From assembly GCA_036374835.1 (NCBI GenBank), contig DASUTB010000069.1:6142-70141 (forward strand): DNA of 64,000 nt, in the 5' to 3' direction. The DNA comes from DASUTB01 sp036374835 (lineage in GTDB: Bacteria; Actinomycetota; Actinomycetes; Jiangellales; Jiangellaceae). The notes under the pieces were generated by a model that was given only the letters and a program-made list of their open reading frames with translations, was not told where the DNA came from and ran no database searches. The first letter of the stretch is position 1; each line of letters begins with the position of its first letter. Positions 8,846-17,746 of the stretch are shown one piece after another. The position numbers and the translations under genes were made by a program.

Positions 8846-9005
8846 GGGACGGCGGCTCGCCGTGATCGTGCACATGGCGTTCGCCGCGGCGGCAGGCGCG
8901 CTACGCTGAACGTACCGACGCGGTGACGGCGCCGGATTAAGTGCTGCCCACAAGGTTGCCGGCAAGCTCGACGACAACTGGAGAGCGAGAAGGGGCTGAA
9001 CACCC

Positions 9006-9473
9006 ATGGCGTCCGATCCAGAGAGCCTTCTCCGCGAGGTGATCGAGCCGCTGGTGACCGCCGAAGGGCTCGACCTCGAAGCACTCGAAGTCTCCTTGGT
9101 CGGCCGGCGCCGCCAGGTGCGGGTCATCGTGGACGCGGACGGCGGTGTCGACCTCGACCGGTGCGCCGACCTGTCGCGCGTCATCTCCGCCGAGCTCGAT
9201 GCGAACGACGACCTCGTGGGCGCCGGCTCGTACACACTCGAGGTCAGCTCACGCGGGGTGAGCAGCCCGCTGACCCGGCCACGGCACTGGCGACGGAACA
9301 TCGGCCGGCTGGTGCGCGTCGTGTCCGGCGCCGGCGAACTCACCGGGCGGATCCGCTCCGCCGATGACGAGGCGGCGGTGCTGGACGTCGAGGGTGCTGA
9401 GCGTGTCGTCGACTATGACGACGTGAAAAAGGCAAAAATCCAGGTGGAGTTCCGCCGGGTGGACGGTGAGTGA
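9006..9473 (+). CDS. rimP: Ribosome maturation factor RimP
   Basis: A 155-residue protein that assists 30S subunit assembly. The N-terminal RimP domain (IEPLVTAEGLDLEALEVSL, VIVDADGGVDLDRCADLSR, YTLEVSSRGVSSPL) and the C-terminal SH3-like domain (DYDDVKKAKIQVEF) are complete. GAAGGGG lies 10 bases before the ATG. It is the first gene of the nusA-infB operon and is separated from nusA by 12 bases. A TACGCT box at 8902-8907 is a possible promoter element. Confidence 0.95.
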   Translation: MASDPESLLREVIEPLVTAEGLDLEALEVSLVGRRRQVRVIVDADGGVDLDRCADLSRVISAELDANDDLVGAGSYTLEVSSRGVSSPLTRPRHWRRNIGRLVRVVSGAGELTGRIRSADDEAAVLDVEGAERVVDYDDVKKAKIQVEFRRVDGE

Positions 9474-9485
9474 GGCACGTGAGCC

Positions 9486-10487
9486 ATGGACATTGACCTG
9501 AGCGTGCTGCGAGCGCTCGAGCGCGAGAAGGAGATCTCGTTCGACTACGTCGTCGAGGCTCTTGAACAGGCGCTGCTCGTCGCCTACGAGCGTGCCCACG
9601 ACGCGCATCCGCACGCTCGGGTCGAACTCGACCGCCGGACCGGTCATGTCACGGTGTGGGCGCGGGAACTCGCTGACGACGGCACCGTGATCCGCGAGTG
9701 GGACGACACCCCGGAGGGATTCGGCCGGATCGCGGCCACCACGGCCAAGCAGGTGATCCTGCAGCGGCTGCGCGACGCCGAAGACGAACTCACCTACGGC
9801 GAGTTCCAGGGTAAAGAGGGCGACGTCATCTCCGGGACCGTCCAGCAGGGCCGCGATCCGAGGTCGATCCAGGTCAACGTCGGCAAGATCGAGGCCGTGC
9901 TGCCGCCGCCGGAGCAGGTGCCGGGGGAGCGGTACGAGCACGGCAGCCGGATCAAGTGCTACGTGCTGCAAGTGCGCAAGACGGCGCACGGGCCGTCGGT
10001 GACGTTGTCGCGTACCCATCCGAACCTGGTGAAGAAGTTGTTCGAGATGGAGGTTCCGGAAGTGGCCGACGGCACGGTGAAGATCGCCGGTGTCGCCCGG
10101 GAGGCGGGCCACCGGACGAAGATCGCCGTGTATTCGACGGTGGAGGGTGTCAACGCCAAAGGGGCGTGCATCGGACCGATGGGGTCACGAGTGCGCGCGG
10201 TCATGACCGAACTGCACGGCGAGAAGATCGACATCGTCGATTGGTCGGACGATCCGGCCGAGCTCGTCGCGCACGCCCTGTCGCCGGCCCGCGTCCAGCA
10301 CGTCGAGATCGTCGACGCCGAGGCACGTGCCGCCCGGGTGACCGTCCCCGACTACCAGCTGTCGCTAGCGATCGGCAAAGAGGGGCAGAACGCTCGGTTG
10401 GCCGCCCGGCTGACGGGATGGCGAATCGACATCCGGCCGGACTCGGGCGATCTGGCCGTTACGCCCGACTCGGCTGTTGGTAAGTAA
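9486..10487 (+). CDS. nusA: Transcription termination/antitermination factor NusA
   Basis: A 333-residue NusA of the short actinobacterial form: N-terminal RNA-polymerase binding domain (about 1-125), S1 domain (GDVISGTVQQGRDPRSIQVN region), and two KH domains with the GPMGSRVRAVMTEL and AIGKEGQNARLAARLTG loops. The acidic C-terminal repeats of the E. coli protein are absent, which is normal for this phylum. It modulates pausing, termination and ribosomal-RNA antitermination. It is co-transcribed with rimP and ylxR. Confidence 0.96.
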   Translation: MDIDLSVLRALEREKEISFDYVVEALEQALLVAYERAHDAHPHARVELDRRTGHVTVWARELADDGTVIREWDDTPEGFGRIAATTAKQVILQRLRDAEDELTYGEFQGKEGDVISGTVQQGRDPRSIQVNVGKIEAVLPPPEQVPGERYEHGSRIKCYVLQVRKTAHGPSVTLSRTHPNLVKKLFEMEVPEVADGTVKIAGVAREAGHRTKIAVYSTVEGVNAKGACIGPMGSRVRAVMTELHGEKIDIVDWSDDPAELVAHALSPARVQHVEIVDAEARAARVTVPDYQLSLAIGKEGQNARLAARLTGWRIDIRPDSGDLAVTPDSAVGK

Positions 10488-10504
10488 ACCCTGTAGACTG
10501 TCTG

Positions 10505-10879
10505 GTGGACTTGCGTATGACAGGTCGGCGAGTCACGCGTACCTGCGTGGGTTGCCGATCTCGTGCGGACAAGTCCGACCTGCTTCGTGTCGTGGCAGTC
10601 GTTGACACCTCCCAGCTTGCTACCGAGCCGAAAGGCGCCGGGCGAGCAGGTCAGGTTGTCCCCGACGTCCGCGGCCGGCTGCCCGGGCGGGGTGCATACC
10701 TGCACCGCGACCGTGGTTGCCTCGACCTCGCGGAGCGGCGTCGGGCGTTCACGCGGGCGCTGCGCCTTGCAGCACCGCCGGACCTGACGGCGTTGCACCG
10801 CTGGTTCGACGAACAGAGGCTCTCGCGCCGACCGACCGGCACGGGAGCGACCGGCCTTACAAGAAGGAGCACGACGTGA
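10505..10879 (+). CDS. ylxR: YlxR family RNA-binding protein
   Basis: A 124-residue basic protein of the YlxR (DUF448) family, with the signature RTCVGCRSRADKSDLLRVV near the N-terminus and GRLPGRGAYLHRDRGCLDLA in the middle. Family members bind nucleic acid and have been linked to RNase P modulation in Firmicutes. It has a GTG start at 10505; an ATG at 10517 is the alternative, and no strong ribosome site decides. It always lies between nusA and infB, as here. Confidence 0.88.
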   Translation: MDLRMTGRRVTRTCVGCRSRADKSDLLRVVAVVDTSQLATEPKGAGRAGQVVPDVRGRLPGRGAYLHRDRGCLDLAERRRAFTRALRLAAPPDLTALHRWFDEQRLSRRPTGTGATGLTRRSTT

Positions 10880-10970
10880 CGTTCGTGAGCGCTCGATGAG
10901 CACGCAGCGATGAACACGCACCAGACCTAGCCGGTCCGAGCTCGCGCAGCCCGGACCGAGAAGGAGACCA

Positions 10971-13799
10971 GTGGCAAAAGTCCGGGTTTACGAGCTCGCA
11001 AAAGAGTTCGGGGTAGAAAGCAAGGTCGTACTCACCAAGCTCAATGATTTGGGCGAGTTTGTACGGTCCGCATCGTCTACCGTCGAAGCACCCGTCGTTC
11101 GACGTCTGAAAGAAGCTTTCGCGGCCGAGCCGCCCAAGGAGGCGGCATCGAAGAAGCCGGCGAAGAAGACCGCGGCCACGCCCGCCGACGTCAAGCCGGC
11201 GGCAGCGCAGCCGACCGACGGCGCCGCCGAGGCCGCCAAGAAGGCCGCGGCCGAGACCACCGCGGAAGTGTCGGCCGGCACGACCGCACCGACACCTGCG
11301 GACACCGCACCGACTCCGGCCCAGCCGGGCCCGGCTCCGGCCGAGTCCGCGCCGACGCCAAGCCCGAAGCCTGGTCCACCGGCGCCGACACCGGCCACAG
11401 CACGGCAGCGCCCGAGTGGACCGCGTCCGGGCAACAACCCGTTCGGCGGCGGCAGCACCGGGATGGGACGCCGCTCCGGCGGCGGGCGCCCGAGCGCGCC
11501 CCGGCAGGGCACCGGTCAGCGCCAGGGCGGTCCGCGCCCAGGTAACAACCCGTTCGCCTCGGGCGGAACCACCGGCATGCAACAGCCGGCGGCGCGCGAT
11601 GGCGGCGGCACCACGTCCACGCCCGGCTCCATGCCGCCACGGCCTGGTGGCCCACGGCCGAATCCGGGCATGATGCCGGCCCGTCCCGCGTCTCGCGGCG
11701 ACCAGCGCTCCCGTCCCGGCGGCGGCCGTCCCGGTGGGGGCGGTGGCCGTTCCGGCGGCGGTGGCGGGGCTCGTACCGGTGCGCGTCCGGGTGGACGCGC
11801 CGGGGCACCGGGCGGCGGCGCACCGGGTGGCGGCGCACCGGGTGGTTTCGGTGGACGTCCTGGGGGTGGTGGCCGCGGGCGCGGTGGAACCGCAGGCGCC
11901 TTCGGCCGTCCGGGCGGCAAGCCGTCCAAGGGACGTAAGAGCCGGCGGCAGAAGCGCCAGGAAGTCGAGAACATGCAGGCGCCGTCGATCGGCGGCATCC
12001 GTGTTCCGCGTGGTGACGGACAGCAGGTCCGGCTGCCGCGGGGCGCGTCCCTGACCGACTTCGCGGAGCGGATCGACACCGAGCCGGGCGCACTCGTCCA
12101 GGTGCTGTTCCACCTCGGCGAGATGGTCACGGCCACCCAGTCGGTGGACGAGGACACGTTCGCGCTGCTCGGCGAAGAGCTCGGCTACGACGTGCAGATC
12201 GTCTCTCCGGAGGATGAGGACCGCGAGCTGCTCGAATCGTTCGCGATCGACTTCGAGGACGAGGACGAAGAGAAGGCGCTGCCGCGTCCGCCGGTCGTGA
12301 CCGTGATGGGTCACGTCGACCACGGTAAGACCAAGCTGCTGGACGCCGTTCGTAACGCGGACGTCGTCGCCGGCGAGGCCGGTGGCATCACCCAGCACAT
12401 CGGTGCATACCAGGTCCATGTCGAACACGACGGACAGGATCGAGCGATCACGTTCATCGACACGCCGGGTCACGAGGCGTTCACCGCCATGCGGGCCCGC
12501 GGGTCGCAGGTGACCGACATCGTGATCCTCGTCGTGGCGGCCAACGACGGTGTGATGCCGCAGACGATCGAGGCGCTCAACCACGCGCAGGCGGCGGATG
12601 TGCCGATCGTCGTCGCGGTGAACAAGATCGACACCCCGGGCGCCAACCCGGGCAAGATCCGCCAGCAGCTCACCGAATACGGGCTGGTCGCCGAGGAGTT
12701 CGGCGGCGAGACGATGTTCGTCGACGTGTCCGCGCTCAAGCGCGAGGGCATCGGCAGTCTGCTCGAAGCGGTGCTGCTGACCGCCGACGCGGCGCTCGAG
12801 CTGCAGGCCAACCCGGACATGCCGGCACGCGGTGTCGCCATCGAAGGCCATCTCGACAAGGGCCGCGGCCCAGTCGCGACCGTGCTGGTTCAGCGCGGCA
12901 CGCTCCGTACCGGTGACTCGATCGTCACCGGCCAGTCGCACGGCCGCGTACGCGCGATGCTCGACGAGTACGGCAAGTACATCGAGGAGGCGCCGCCGTC
13001 CCGGCCGGTCCAGGTGCTGGGCCTGACGAATGTTCCGGGCGCCGGTGACAAGTTCCTCGTCGCCGACGACGACCGCACCGCCAGGCAGATCGCTGAGAAG
13101 CGTGAAGCCATGGAGCGCAACGCGGCGCTGGCCAAGGCGCGTAAGCGTCTCACGCTGGAGAGCTTCCTGGCCGAGTCCAAGATCGAGACGCTCAACCTCA
13201 TCATCAAGGGTGACGGTTCGGGCTCGGTCGAGGCGCTCGAGGAGGCGCTGCTCAAGATCGACGTCGGTGAAGAGGTCGACCTGCGGATCATCGACCGCGG
13301 TGTCGGTGCAGTTACCGAAACGAACGTCATGCTCGCGTCGGCATCCGAGGCGATCATCCTGGCGTTCAACGTCCGGCCGCAGGGCAAGGCCGCCGAGCTG
13401 GCCGACCGCGAGGGTGTGGAGATCCGGTACTACTCGGTGATCTACTCCGCGATCGAGGAGATCGAGGCGGCGCTCAAGGGCATGCTCAAGCCCGAGTTCG
13501 AGGAGGTCGATCTCGGCAGCGCCGAGATCCGCCAGGTGTTCCGCTCGTCCAGGATCGGCAACATCGCGGGTTCGATGGTGACCAAGGGTGTCATCCGGCG
13601 CAATGCCAAGGCGCGGCTGGTACGCGATGGCGTCGTGGTGTCTGAGGACTTGCGAATCTCGTCACTGCGGCGCGAGAAGGACGACGTCACCGAGGTGCGC
13701 GAGGGCTTCGAGTGCGGTATCAACCTCGGTTCGTTCAACGACATCGCCGAGGGGGACGTGATCGAGACCTTCGAGACCCGCGAGAAGCCGCGCGAGTAA
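10971..13799 (+). CDS. infB: Translation initiation factor IF-2
   Basis: A 942-residue GTPase that delivers initiator tRNA to the ribosome. GTG start with AAGGAGA 6-7 bases upstream. The N-terminus holds an IF2_N domain (VRVYELAKEFGVESKVV), then about 280 residues rich in Ala, Pro, Gly and Arg. The G domain starts near residue 440 with GHVDHGKTKLLD (G1), DTPGHEAFTAMRARG (G3) and NKID (G4), followed by domains II-IV. The factor is complete. The low-complexity part is unusually long and contains internal duplications, described separately. Confidence 0.97.
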   Translation: MAKVRVYELAKEFGVESKVVLTKLNDLGEFVRSASSTVEAPVVRRLKEAFAAEPPKEAASKKPAKKTAATPADVKPAAAQPTDGAAEAAKKAAAETTAEVSAGTTAPTPADTAPTPAQPGPAPAESAPTPSPKPGPPAPTPATARQRPSGPRPGNNPFGGGSTGMGRRSGGGRPSAPRQGTGQRQGGPRPGNNPFASGGTTGMQQPAARDGGGTTSTPGSMPPRPGGPRPNPGMMPARPASRGDQRSRPGGGRPGGGGGRSGGGGGARTGARPGGRAGAPGGGAPGGGAPGGFGGRPGGGGRGRGGTAGAFGRPGGKPSKGRKSRRQKRQEVENMQAPSIGGIRVPRGDGQQVRLPRGASLTDFAERIDTEPGALVQVLFHLGEMVTATQSVDEDTFALLGEELGYDVQIVSPEDEDRELLESFAIDFEDEDEEKALPRPPVVTVMGHVDHGKTKLLDAVRNADVVAGEAGGITQHIGAYQVHVEHDGQDRAITFIDTPGHEAFTAMRARGSQVTDIVILVVAANDGVMPQTIEALNHAQAADVPIVVAVNKIDTPGANPGKIRQQLTEYGLVAEEFGGETMFVDVSALKREGIGSLLEAVLLTADAALELQANPDMPARGVAIEGHLDKGRGPVATVLVQRGTLRTGDSIVTGQSHGRVRAMLDEYGKYIEEAPPSRPVQVLGLTNVPGAGDKFLVADDDRTARQIAEKREAMERNAALAKARKRLTLESFLAESKIETLNLIIKGDGSGSVEALEEALLKIDVGEEVDLRIIDRGVGAVTETNVMLASASEAIILAFNVRPQGKAAELADREGVEIRYYSVIYSAIEEIEAALKGMLKPEFEEVDLGSAEIRQVFRSSRIGNIAGSMVTKGVIRRNAKARLVRDGVVVSEDLRISSLRREKDDVTEVREGFECGINLGSFNDIAEGDVIETFETREKPRE
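11400..11940 (+). repeat. Low-complexity Gly/Pro/Arg region of infB
   Basis: Codes for a disordered basic linker with duplicated units: RPGNNPFGGGSTGM at about 11425-11467 recurs as RPGNNPFASGGTTGM at about 11533-11580, and GGGAPGGGAP is repeated near 11810-11845. The DNA is strongly GC-rich with perfect short direct repeats, so replication slippage is likely. Confidence 0.7.
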
Positions 13800-13807
13800 C
13801 GCACCAT

Positions 13808-13901
13808 GTGGTTCGATCACGTTCGGCAGGCTTGGCCACATCACACCACCCATGCACGCCTGTTGTAATGGCGGCAAGCCTGGTGAACGTGATCGAACCA
13901 C
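13808..13901. terminator. Long inverted repeat between infB and the DUF503 gene
   Basis: The left arm (13808-13835) starts GTGGTTCGATCACGTTC and the right arm (13874-13901) is its inverse, with 17 perfect pairs at the base, a short mismatch, then AGGCTTG pairing. The 38-base spacer is not a simple loop. There is no T-run. The arm core GATCACGTTCGGCA is the same as in the dispersed 3'-end element, so this looks like two head-to-head copies. It may end or attenuate transcription inside the operon. Confidence 0.6.
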
Positions 13902-13924
13902 AAACGGACATACGGGAGTAGATC

Positions 13925-14218
13925 ATGTTCACCGGCACGCTGAGCCTGGATCTGCTGCTCGGCGATGTCCGCTCGCTCAAGCAGAAGCGGTCGGTCGTGC
14001 GACCGATCGTGGCCGAGCTCCGCAAGCTCGACGTGAGCGTCGCCGAAGTCGGTCACCTGAACCTCTACCGCCGGGCACTGATCGGCGTGGCGGTCGTCTC
14101 GGCCGAGGCGAAGCACTGCCGGGATGTGCTGAACACCGCGGAGAACCAGGTGGCCGGCCGTCCCGAAATCGAGCTGCTTTCGGCACGCCACCTGCTGTAC
14201 AACGACAACGACGAATGA
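13925..14218 (+). CDS. DUF503 (YlxP-like) protein
   Basis: A 97-residue protein of the DUF503 family (FTGTLSLDLLLGDVRSLKQKRSVVRPIVAELRK). Members are regularly found between infB and rbfA, and YlxP of Bacillus has been tied to ribosome function. A GGGAG ribosome site sits six bases before the ATG at 13925. The stop is 17 bases before the rbfA start. Function otherwise unknown. Confidence 0.88.
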   Translation: MFTGTLSLDLLLGDVRSLKQKRSVVRPIVAELRKLDVSVAEVGHLNLYRRALIGVAVVSAEAKHCRDVLNTAENQVAGRPEIELLSARHLLYNDNDE

Positions 14219-14235
14219 CCGACCGGGGAGGAGCC

Positions 14236-14679
14236 ATGGCTGACCAGACCCGAGCGCACAAGCTGGCCGACCGCATCCACGAGATCGTGGCCGAGGCGCT
14301 CAAGCACAAGGTCAAGGATCCGCGGCTCGGGTTTGTGACCATAACCGACACCCGGGTCACCGGCGATCTGCGTGAGGCGACGGTGTTCTACACCGTGTAC
14401 GGCGACGAGAACGAGCACGCGGACTCGGCCAAGGCGCTGGAGAGTGTCAAAGGGCTGCTGCGCTCAGAGGTCGGCAGGCAGACCGGGATCAAGTTCACCC
14501 CGACCCTCACCTTCGTCGCCGACGCGATCCCGGAGACCGCGGCCGCCATCGAGGACGCATTGCGGCGGGCCCGCGAGGCCGATGCCCAGGTGGCCCGGGC
14601 CGCTGCCGGCGCGTCCTACGCCGGCGACGCCGACCCCTACCGCAAGCCCGATACCGAGGACGAGGACGAGACGGCGTGA
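14236..14679 (+). CDS. rbfA: Ribosome-binding factor A
   Basis: A 147-residue cold-shock and 30S maturation factor with the KH-like RbfA fold (RIHEIVAEALKHKVKDPRLGFVTITDTRVTGDLREA and SVKGLLRSEVGRQTGIKFTPTLTF). The ATG at 14236 has GGGGAGGAG directly before it. A C-terminal tail rich in Ala and acidic residues follows the domain. It overlaps the truB start by four bases (GTGA). The DHH-phosphoesterase and DinF-type genes that separate rbfA and truB in mycobacteria are absent. Confidence 0.95.
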   Translation: MADQTRAHKLADRIHEIVAEALKHKVKDPRLGFVTITDTRVTGDLREATVFYTVYGDENEHADSAKALESVKGLLRSEVGRQTGIKFTPTLTFVADAIPETAAAIEDALRRAREADAQVARAAAGASYAGDADPYRKPDTEDEDETA

Positions 14680-15560
14680 GCGCTGCCGCGCCGCCACGCG
14701 ACGGTCTGGTCAACGTGGACAAGCCGGCCGGCTGGACGTCCCACGATGTCGTGGCCAAGATCCGCAAGATCGCCGGCACTCGACGGGTCGGCCACGCGGG
14801 CACGCTCGATCCGATGGCCACCGGAGTCCTGCTGCTCGGCATCGGGCGCGGCACCAAGCTCGTCGGTCATCTCTCGCTCACCGACAAGGTCTACGACGCC
14901 ACCATCCGGTTCGGTGCGGCGACCGTCACCGACGACGCGGAGGGCGAGGTCACCGCAACCGCAGACGCCTCCGGGATCACGGACGACGCAGTTCTCGCGC
15001 AGGTCGCCGAACTCTCCGGCGAGATCAAGCAGGTTCCCAGCGCGGTGTCGGCCGTCAAGTCCGGCGGCGTGCGCGCCTATCAGCGGGTTCGCGCCGGTGA
15101 AGCGGTCGAACTGGACGCCCGCCCGGTGACCGTCCACCGGTTCGACGTGACCGCCATGCGCCGCGTCGGGGCATTCCTGGACATCGACGCGACCGTCGAG
15201 TGCTCGTCCGGTACCTACATCCGGGCGCTTGCCCGCGACCTCGGCGCCGCGCTCGGCGTCGGCGGTCATCTGACCGCCCTGCGCCGGACCAAGGTCGGGG
15301 CGTACGACATCTCGACGGCGCGCACGCTGGAAGAGCTGGCGATCGATTTCACCGTGATACCCCTTGCCGAGGTGGCGGCCCGGTCGTTCCCACGGCTCGA
15401 CGTGGACGCTGACACGGCGGCTCGGGTGGCCCACGGCGTCCCACTCCCGGCGACCGGCCTCGGGCCGGGCCCGGTGGCGGTGTTCGGGCCGGACGGTGCG
15501 CTGCTCTCGCTCGTGGAAGATCGTGGCGATCGGGCGAAGCATCTCACGGTCTTCGCCTGA
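14676..15560 (+). CDS. truB: tRNA pseudouridine(55) synthase TruB
   Basis: A 294-residue enzyme that makes pseudouridine 55 in the T-loop of tRNAs. The catalytic Asp45 lies in GHAGTLDPMATGVLL; the other family motifs KVYDATIRFGAATVTDDAEG and CSSGTYIRALARDLG are present, and a C-terminal PUA-like domain completes it. GTG start overlapping the rbfA stop. It converges with a metallo-beta-lactamase gene 18 bases downstream. Confidence 0.95.
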   Translation: MSAAAPPRDGLVNVDKPAGWTSHDVVAKIRKIAGTRRVGHAGTLDPMATGVLLLGIGRGTKLVGHLSLTDKVYDATIRFGAATVTDDAEGEVTATADASGITDDAVLAQVAELSGEIKQVPSAVSAVKSGGVRAYQRVRAGEAVELDARPVTVHRFDVTAMRRVGAFLDIDATVECSSGTYIRALARDLGAALGVGGHLTALRRTKVGAYDISTARTLEELAIDFTVIPLAEVAARSFPRLDVDADTAARVAHGVPLPATGLGPGPVAVFGPDGALLSLVEDRGDRAKHLTVFA

Positions 15561-15578
15561 AGCAGATTGGGCGAGACG

Positions 15579-16313
15579 CTACGCCGGGACCGGTGCCATC
15601 GCCTCGTACGCGTTGGCGAGTGCGTGAAGCTCGGCCGACGCGTCGCCGGCGAACGACGAACCGTGCATGATCGCCAGCCTGTCGGGGGACAGTTCGGCGA
15701 GCTCACGGAGCGTCGCGGCTGCGGCCACCGGCGAAGAGAGCTGGCCGAAGATGCTCTCCGCCCGGACGGCCTGCTCCACGATGCTCGTTTGGACCACCGC
15801 GGCCCCGTTACCGATCTGGGTGCCGAGATCGCCGCAGAACAGCGTCGCCGTCTCCTCCTCGAAGACGACCTGCGCCTCCCAGTTGTGGGGGACGTGCGGC
15901 GTCTCGACCGACCGCATCCGCCGGGTGAGCACGCGCCCGCCGATGTCAAGCCGCTCGTCGGGCATCCAGGTGAGCGGCGCGCGGTCGGCCATGTCCGCGA
16001 TGCTGAGTGTGACTCCGGTGGGACCGTGCGCGACCTGGGCATGCGCAGCGGCGGCGAGGAACTGGTTGAGTGCGCCGCACTCGTCGGCCTCGATGTGGCT
16101 GAACGCGATCCAGCGCAGCCGGTCCAGGCCGACGGTCTTGTCGACCGCGGCCGACACCAGCGGGAAGATCTGCCGCATGCCGGTGTGGTAAAGCATCGGC
16201 TCCTCCCCGTCGATGACGAACTGGTTGAACGTGAAGCCGGCAGGCGGCACGTCCGGGACGAATATCGAGATCCGCCAGATGCGGTCGGCGATCTCGTCGA
16301 TGCGCGGGTCCAT
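15579..16313 (-). CDS. Metallo-beta-lactamase fold protein resembling di-iron ODP/flavodiiron domains
   Basis: A 244-residue MBL-fold protein. The metal motif reads FSHIEADECGALNQF (His73, Glu75, Asp77), the HxExD form typical of flavodiiron and oxygen-binding di-iron (ODP) proteins rather than the HxHxDH of hydrolases. Later ligands are plausible in HNWEAQVVF, LFCGDLG and AIMHGSS. There is no flavodoxin domain. It is the last of three genes (TetR, mycothiol-dependent isomerase family, MBL), 15 bases after the previous one. An oxygen or nitric-oxide related role is possible but unproven. Confidence 0.78.
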   Translation of the reverse strand: MDPRIDEIADRIWRISIFVPDVPPAGFTFNQFVIDGEEPMLYHTGMRQIFPLVSAAVDKTVGLDRLRWIAFSHIEADECGALNQFLAAAAHAQVAHGPTGVTLSIADMADRAPLTWMPDERLDIGGRVLTRRMRSVETPHVPHNWEAQVVFEEETATLFCGDLGTQIGNGAAVVQTSIVEQAVRAESIFGQLSSPVAAAATLRELAELSPDRLAIMHGSSFAGDASAELHALANAYEAMAPVPA

Positions 16314-16328
16314 GGATGTCTCCCGTGG

Positions 16329-17129
16329 CTAGAAAAGGATCCGGGTCGTGAGCAGCCCGGTACCGTGGGCGCGCCCGGACAGGATGCGGCAGAACTCGAC
16401 GGCGTCGAGGTCGATGCGCGGGCCGGCCGCCGGGTCTCCCTGAGAGAACAGCCCACCAGCCGGGCCGGACAGGAACAGCAGGAATGGCTGCCCGTGCCGT
16501 CGGGCCCACTCGGCGACAGCGTCCTCGACGATGCGCCCGTCCACCGAGCGCCCCAGGTCGAGTCGCCGATCGGTTGCCCGGGCGATGTCGATGGTGTGCA
16601 TCCACACGTCGCGGGTCCAGATGATCTCGCTGAGCTGCCCGAGGGTCAGCCGATCCGGGCTTCCTTCTGGAGTGGAGCCACCCGGCGAGTTCGCGATCGG
16701 CACCCGCCGCAACAAGGTCCGTGACATTCTCGTCCGGCCGGCCACGGCGCGTGGCGCGACCTGCCGCAGGAGAGTGATGCGCTCGTGCGGGCGCAGGTGG
16801 GCGTGCTCGCGCACCTGGACGGCGTTAATGGCGTCGGTGAGGTTGCCGCTGTGCTCCGCCAGCAGCCGCCGCGCCTTCAGGGCCTGCCGGAGCATCTGGC
16901 GCAGCGAGGTCGCCGAGCGGGCGGAACCGATGATGTGACCCACCATCTCGGCGACCGTCCACCCCGGGCACTCGGTCGGGGCCTGCCAGTCATCCGGGCT
17001 GAGGCGGTCGAGTAGTGTGAGCAGCCGGTCGTACGCGGCGAGCGCCACCGCTTGCGCGTCCGTCTTGGCGCCGATCGGCGGGATCAGCGTCGCGTCGCGG
17101 GCCGGCCCCTCGGCTGTTTCCATGGTCAT
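16329..17129 (-). CDS. Maleylpyruvate isomerase family, mycothiol-dependent DinB-fold enzyme
   Basis: A 266-residue protein. The N-terminal half is the DinB/MDMPI four-helix domain (YDRLLTLLDRLSPDDWQAPTECPGWTVAEMVGHIIG); the His in VGHIIG and those in WTRDVWMHTIDIAR are the expected divalent-metal ligands. The C-terminal half is a small partner domain. Such proteins use mycothiol, which supports an actinobacterial host. Its ATG overlaps the TetR stop (ATGA), so they are coupled. The substrate is unknown; true maleylpyruvate isomerase activity is not implied. Confidence 0.82.
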   Translation of the reverse strand: MTMETAEGPARDATLIPPIGAKTDAQAVALAAYDRLLTLLDRLSPDDWQAPTECPGWTVAEMVGHIIGSARSATSLRQMLRQALKARRLLAEHSGNLTDAINAVQVREHAHLRPHERITLLRQVAPRAVAGRTRMSRTLLRRVPIANSPGGSTPEGSPDRLTLGQLSEIIWTRDVWMHTIDIARATDRRLDLGRSVDGRIVEDAVAEWARRHGQPFLLFLSGPAGGLFSQGDPAAGPRIDLDAVEFCRILSGRAHGTGLLTTRILF

Positions 17130-17722
17130 TGCGTCCTCCGTACGTGGGTGAGAAACATCTCGGCGGCCTCCCGCGCAAGGCGGGCCCAGCGGTCACCAGT
17201 GGGATCGTTGGCCAGTTGCTGTGCCGCCATCCCGGCGCTCACGGCCGTCCACAGGTCGAGCGCTTGCTGGTCTGTGATACCGAGCCGCGCGAACTGCCGG
17301 GCAAAGCCTTCGTAGGCGGCCTTCGAGACGGCGAACGCCTCAGGCGAGGGCACCCATTCCGGGACAACTCGCGTGAACATGAGCTGGTAGCGGGGGATCG
17401 AGGCCTGGCAGAACCTGAGAAACTCCACCAGGACGGTGGTCAACGTGCCGAGCACGTCGCCAGAGTCGGCGTCGATCTTCTCCTCGACTGCGGCGAGCTC
17501 CCGGTACCCCTCCGCGAACATCGCGTCGTAGATGGCGGCCTTGCTGTCGAAGTAGGTGTAGAGCGACGGCGCCCGCATGCCGACCTCGCGGGCGAGGTCG
17601 CGGAGCGAGAGGCTCGCGACGCCGTCCCGCCCGGCGAGCCGCCAGGCGGCATCGAGGATCTCGCGCCGGGTCTGCTCCCGGCGGCGAACCCGTACGCTCA
17701 GCTCTCGGTCGACGACCACCAT
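17126..17722 (-). CDS. TetR/AcrR family transcriptional regulator
   Basis: A 198-residue repressor with an N-terminal TetR helix-turn-helix (REQTRREILDAAWRLAGRDGVASLSLRDLAREVGMRAPSLYTYFDSKAAIYDAMF) and a C-terminal WHG-like ligand domain. It heads an operon with the mycothiol-dependent enzyme and the MBL protein. A perfect palindrome 25 bases upstream of its start is the likely operator. The inducer is unknown. Confidence 0.9.
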   Translation of the reverse strand: MVVVDRELSVRVRRREQTRREILDAAWRLAGRDGVASLSLRDLAREVGMRAPSLYTYFDSKAAIYDAMFAEGYRELAAVEEKIDADSGDVLGTLTTVLVEFLRFCQASIPRYQLMFTRVVPEWVPSPEAFAVSKAAYEGFARQFARLGITDQQALDLWTAVSAGMAAQQLANDPTGDRWARLAREAAEMFLTHVRRTQ

Positions 17723-17746
17723 TGCGCCTAACGTTGTTTGAATTTC

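Noticed and set aside
10857..12941. A long open frame on the minus strand opposite infB
   Set aside because: It arises from codon bias in the Gly/Pro/Arg-rich infB region, has low-complexity Arg/His-rich content and no family resemblance; infB is clearly the real gene.
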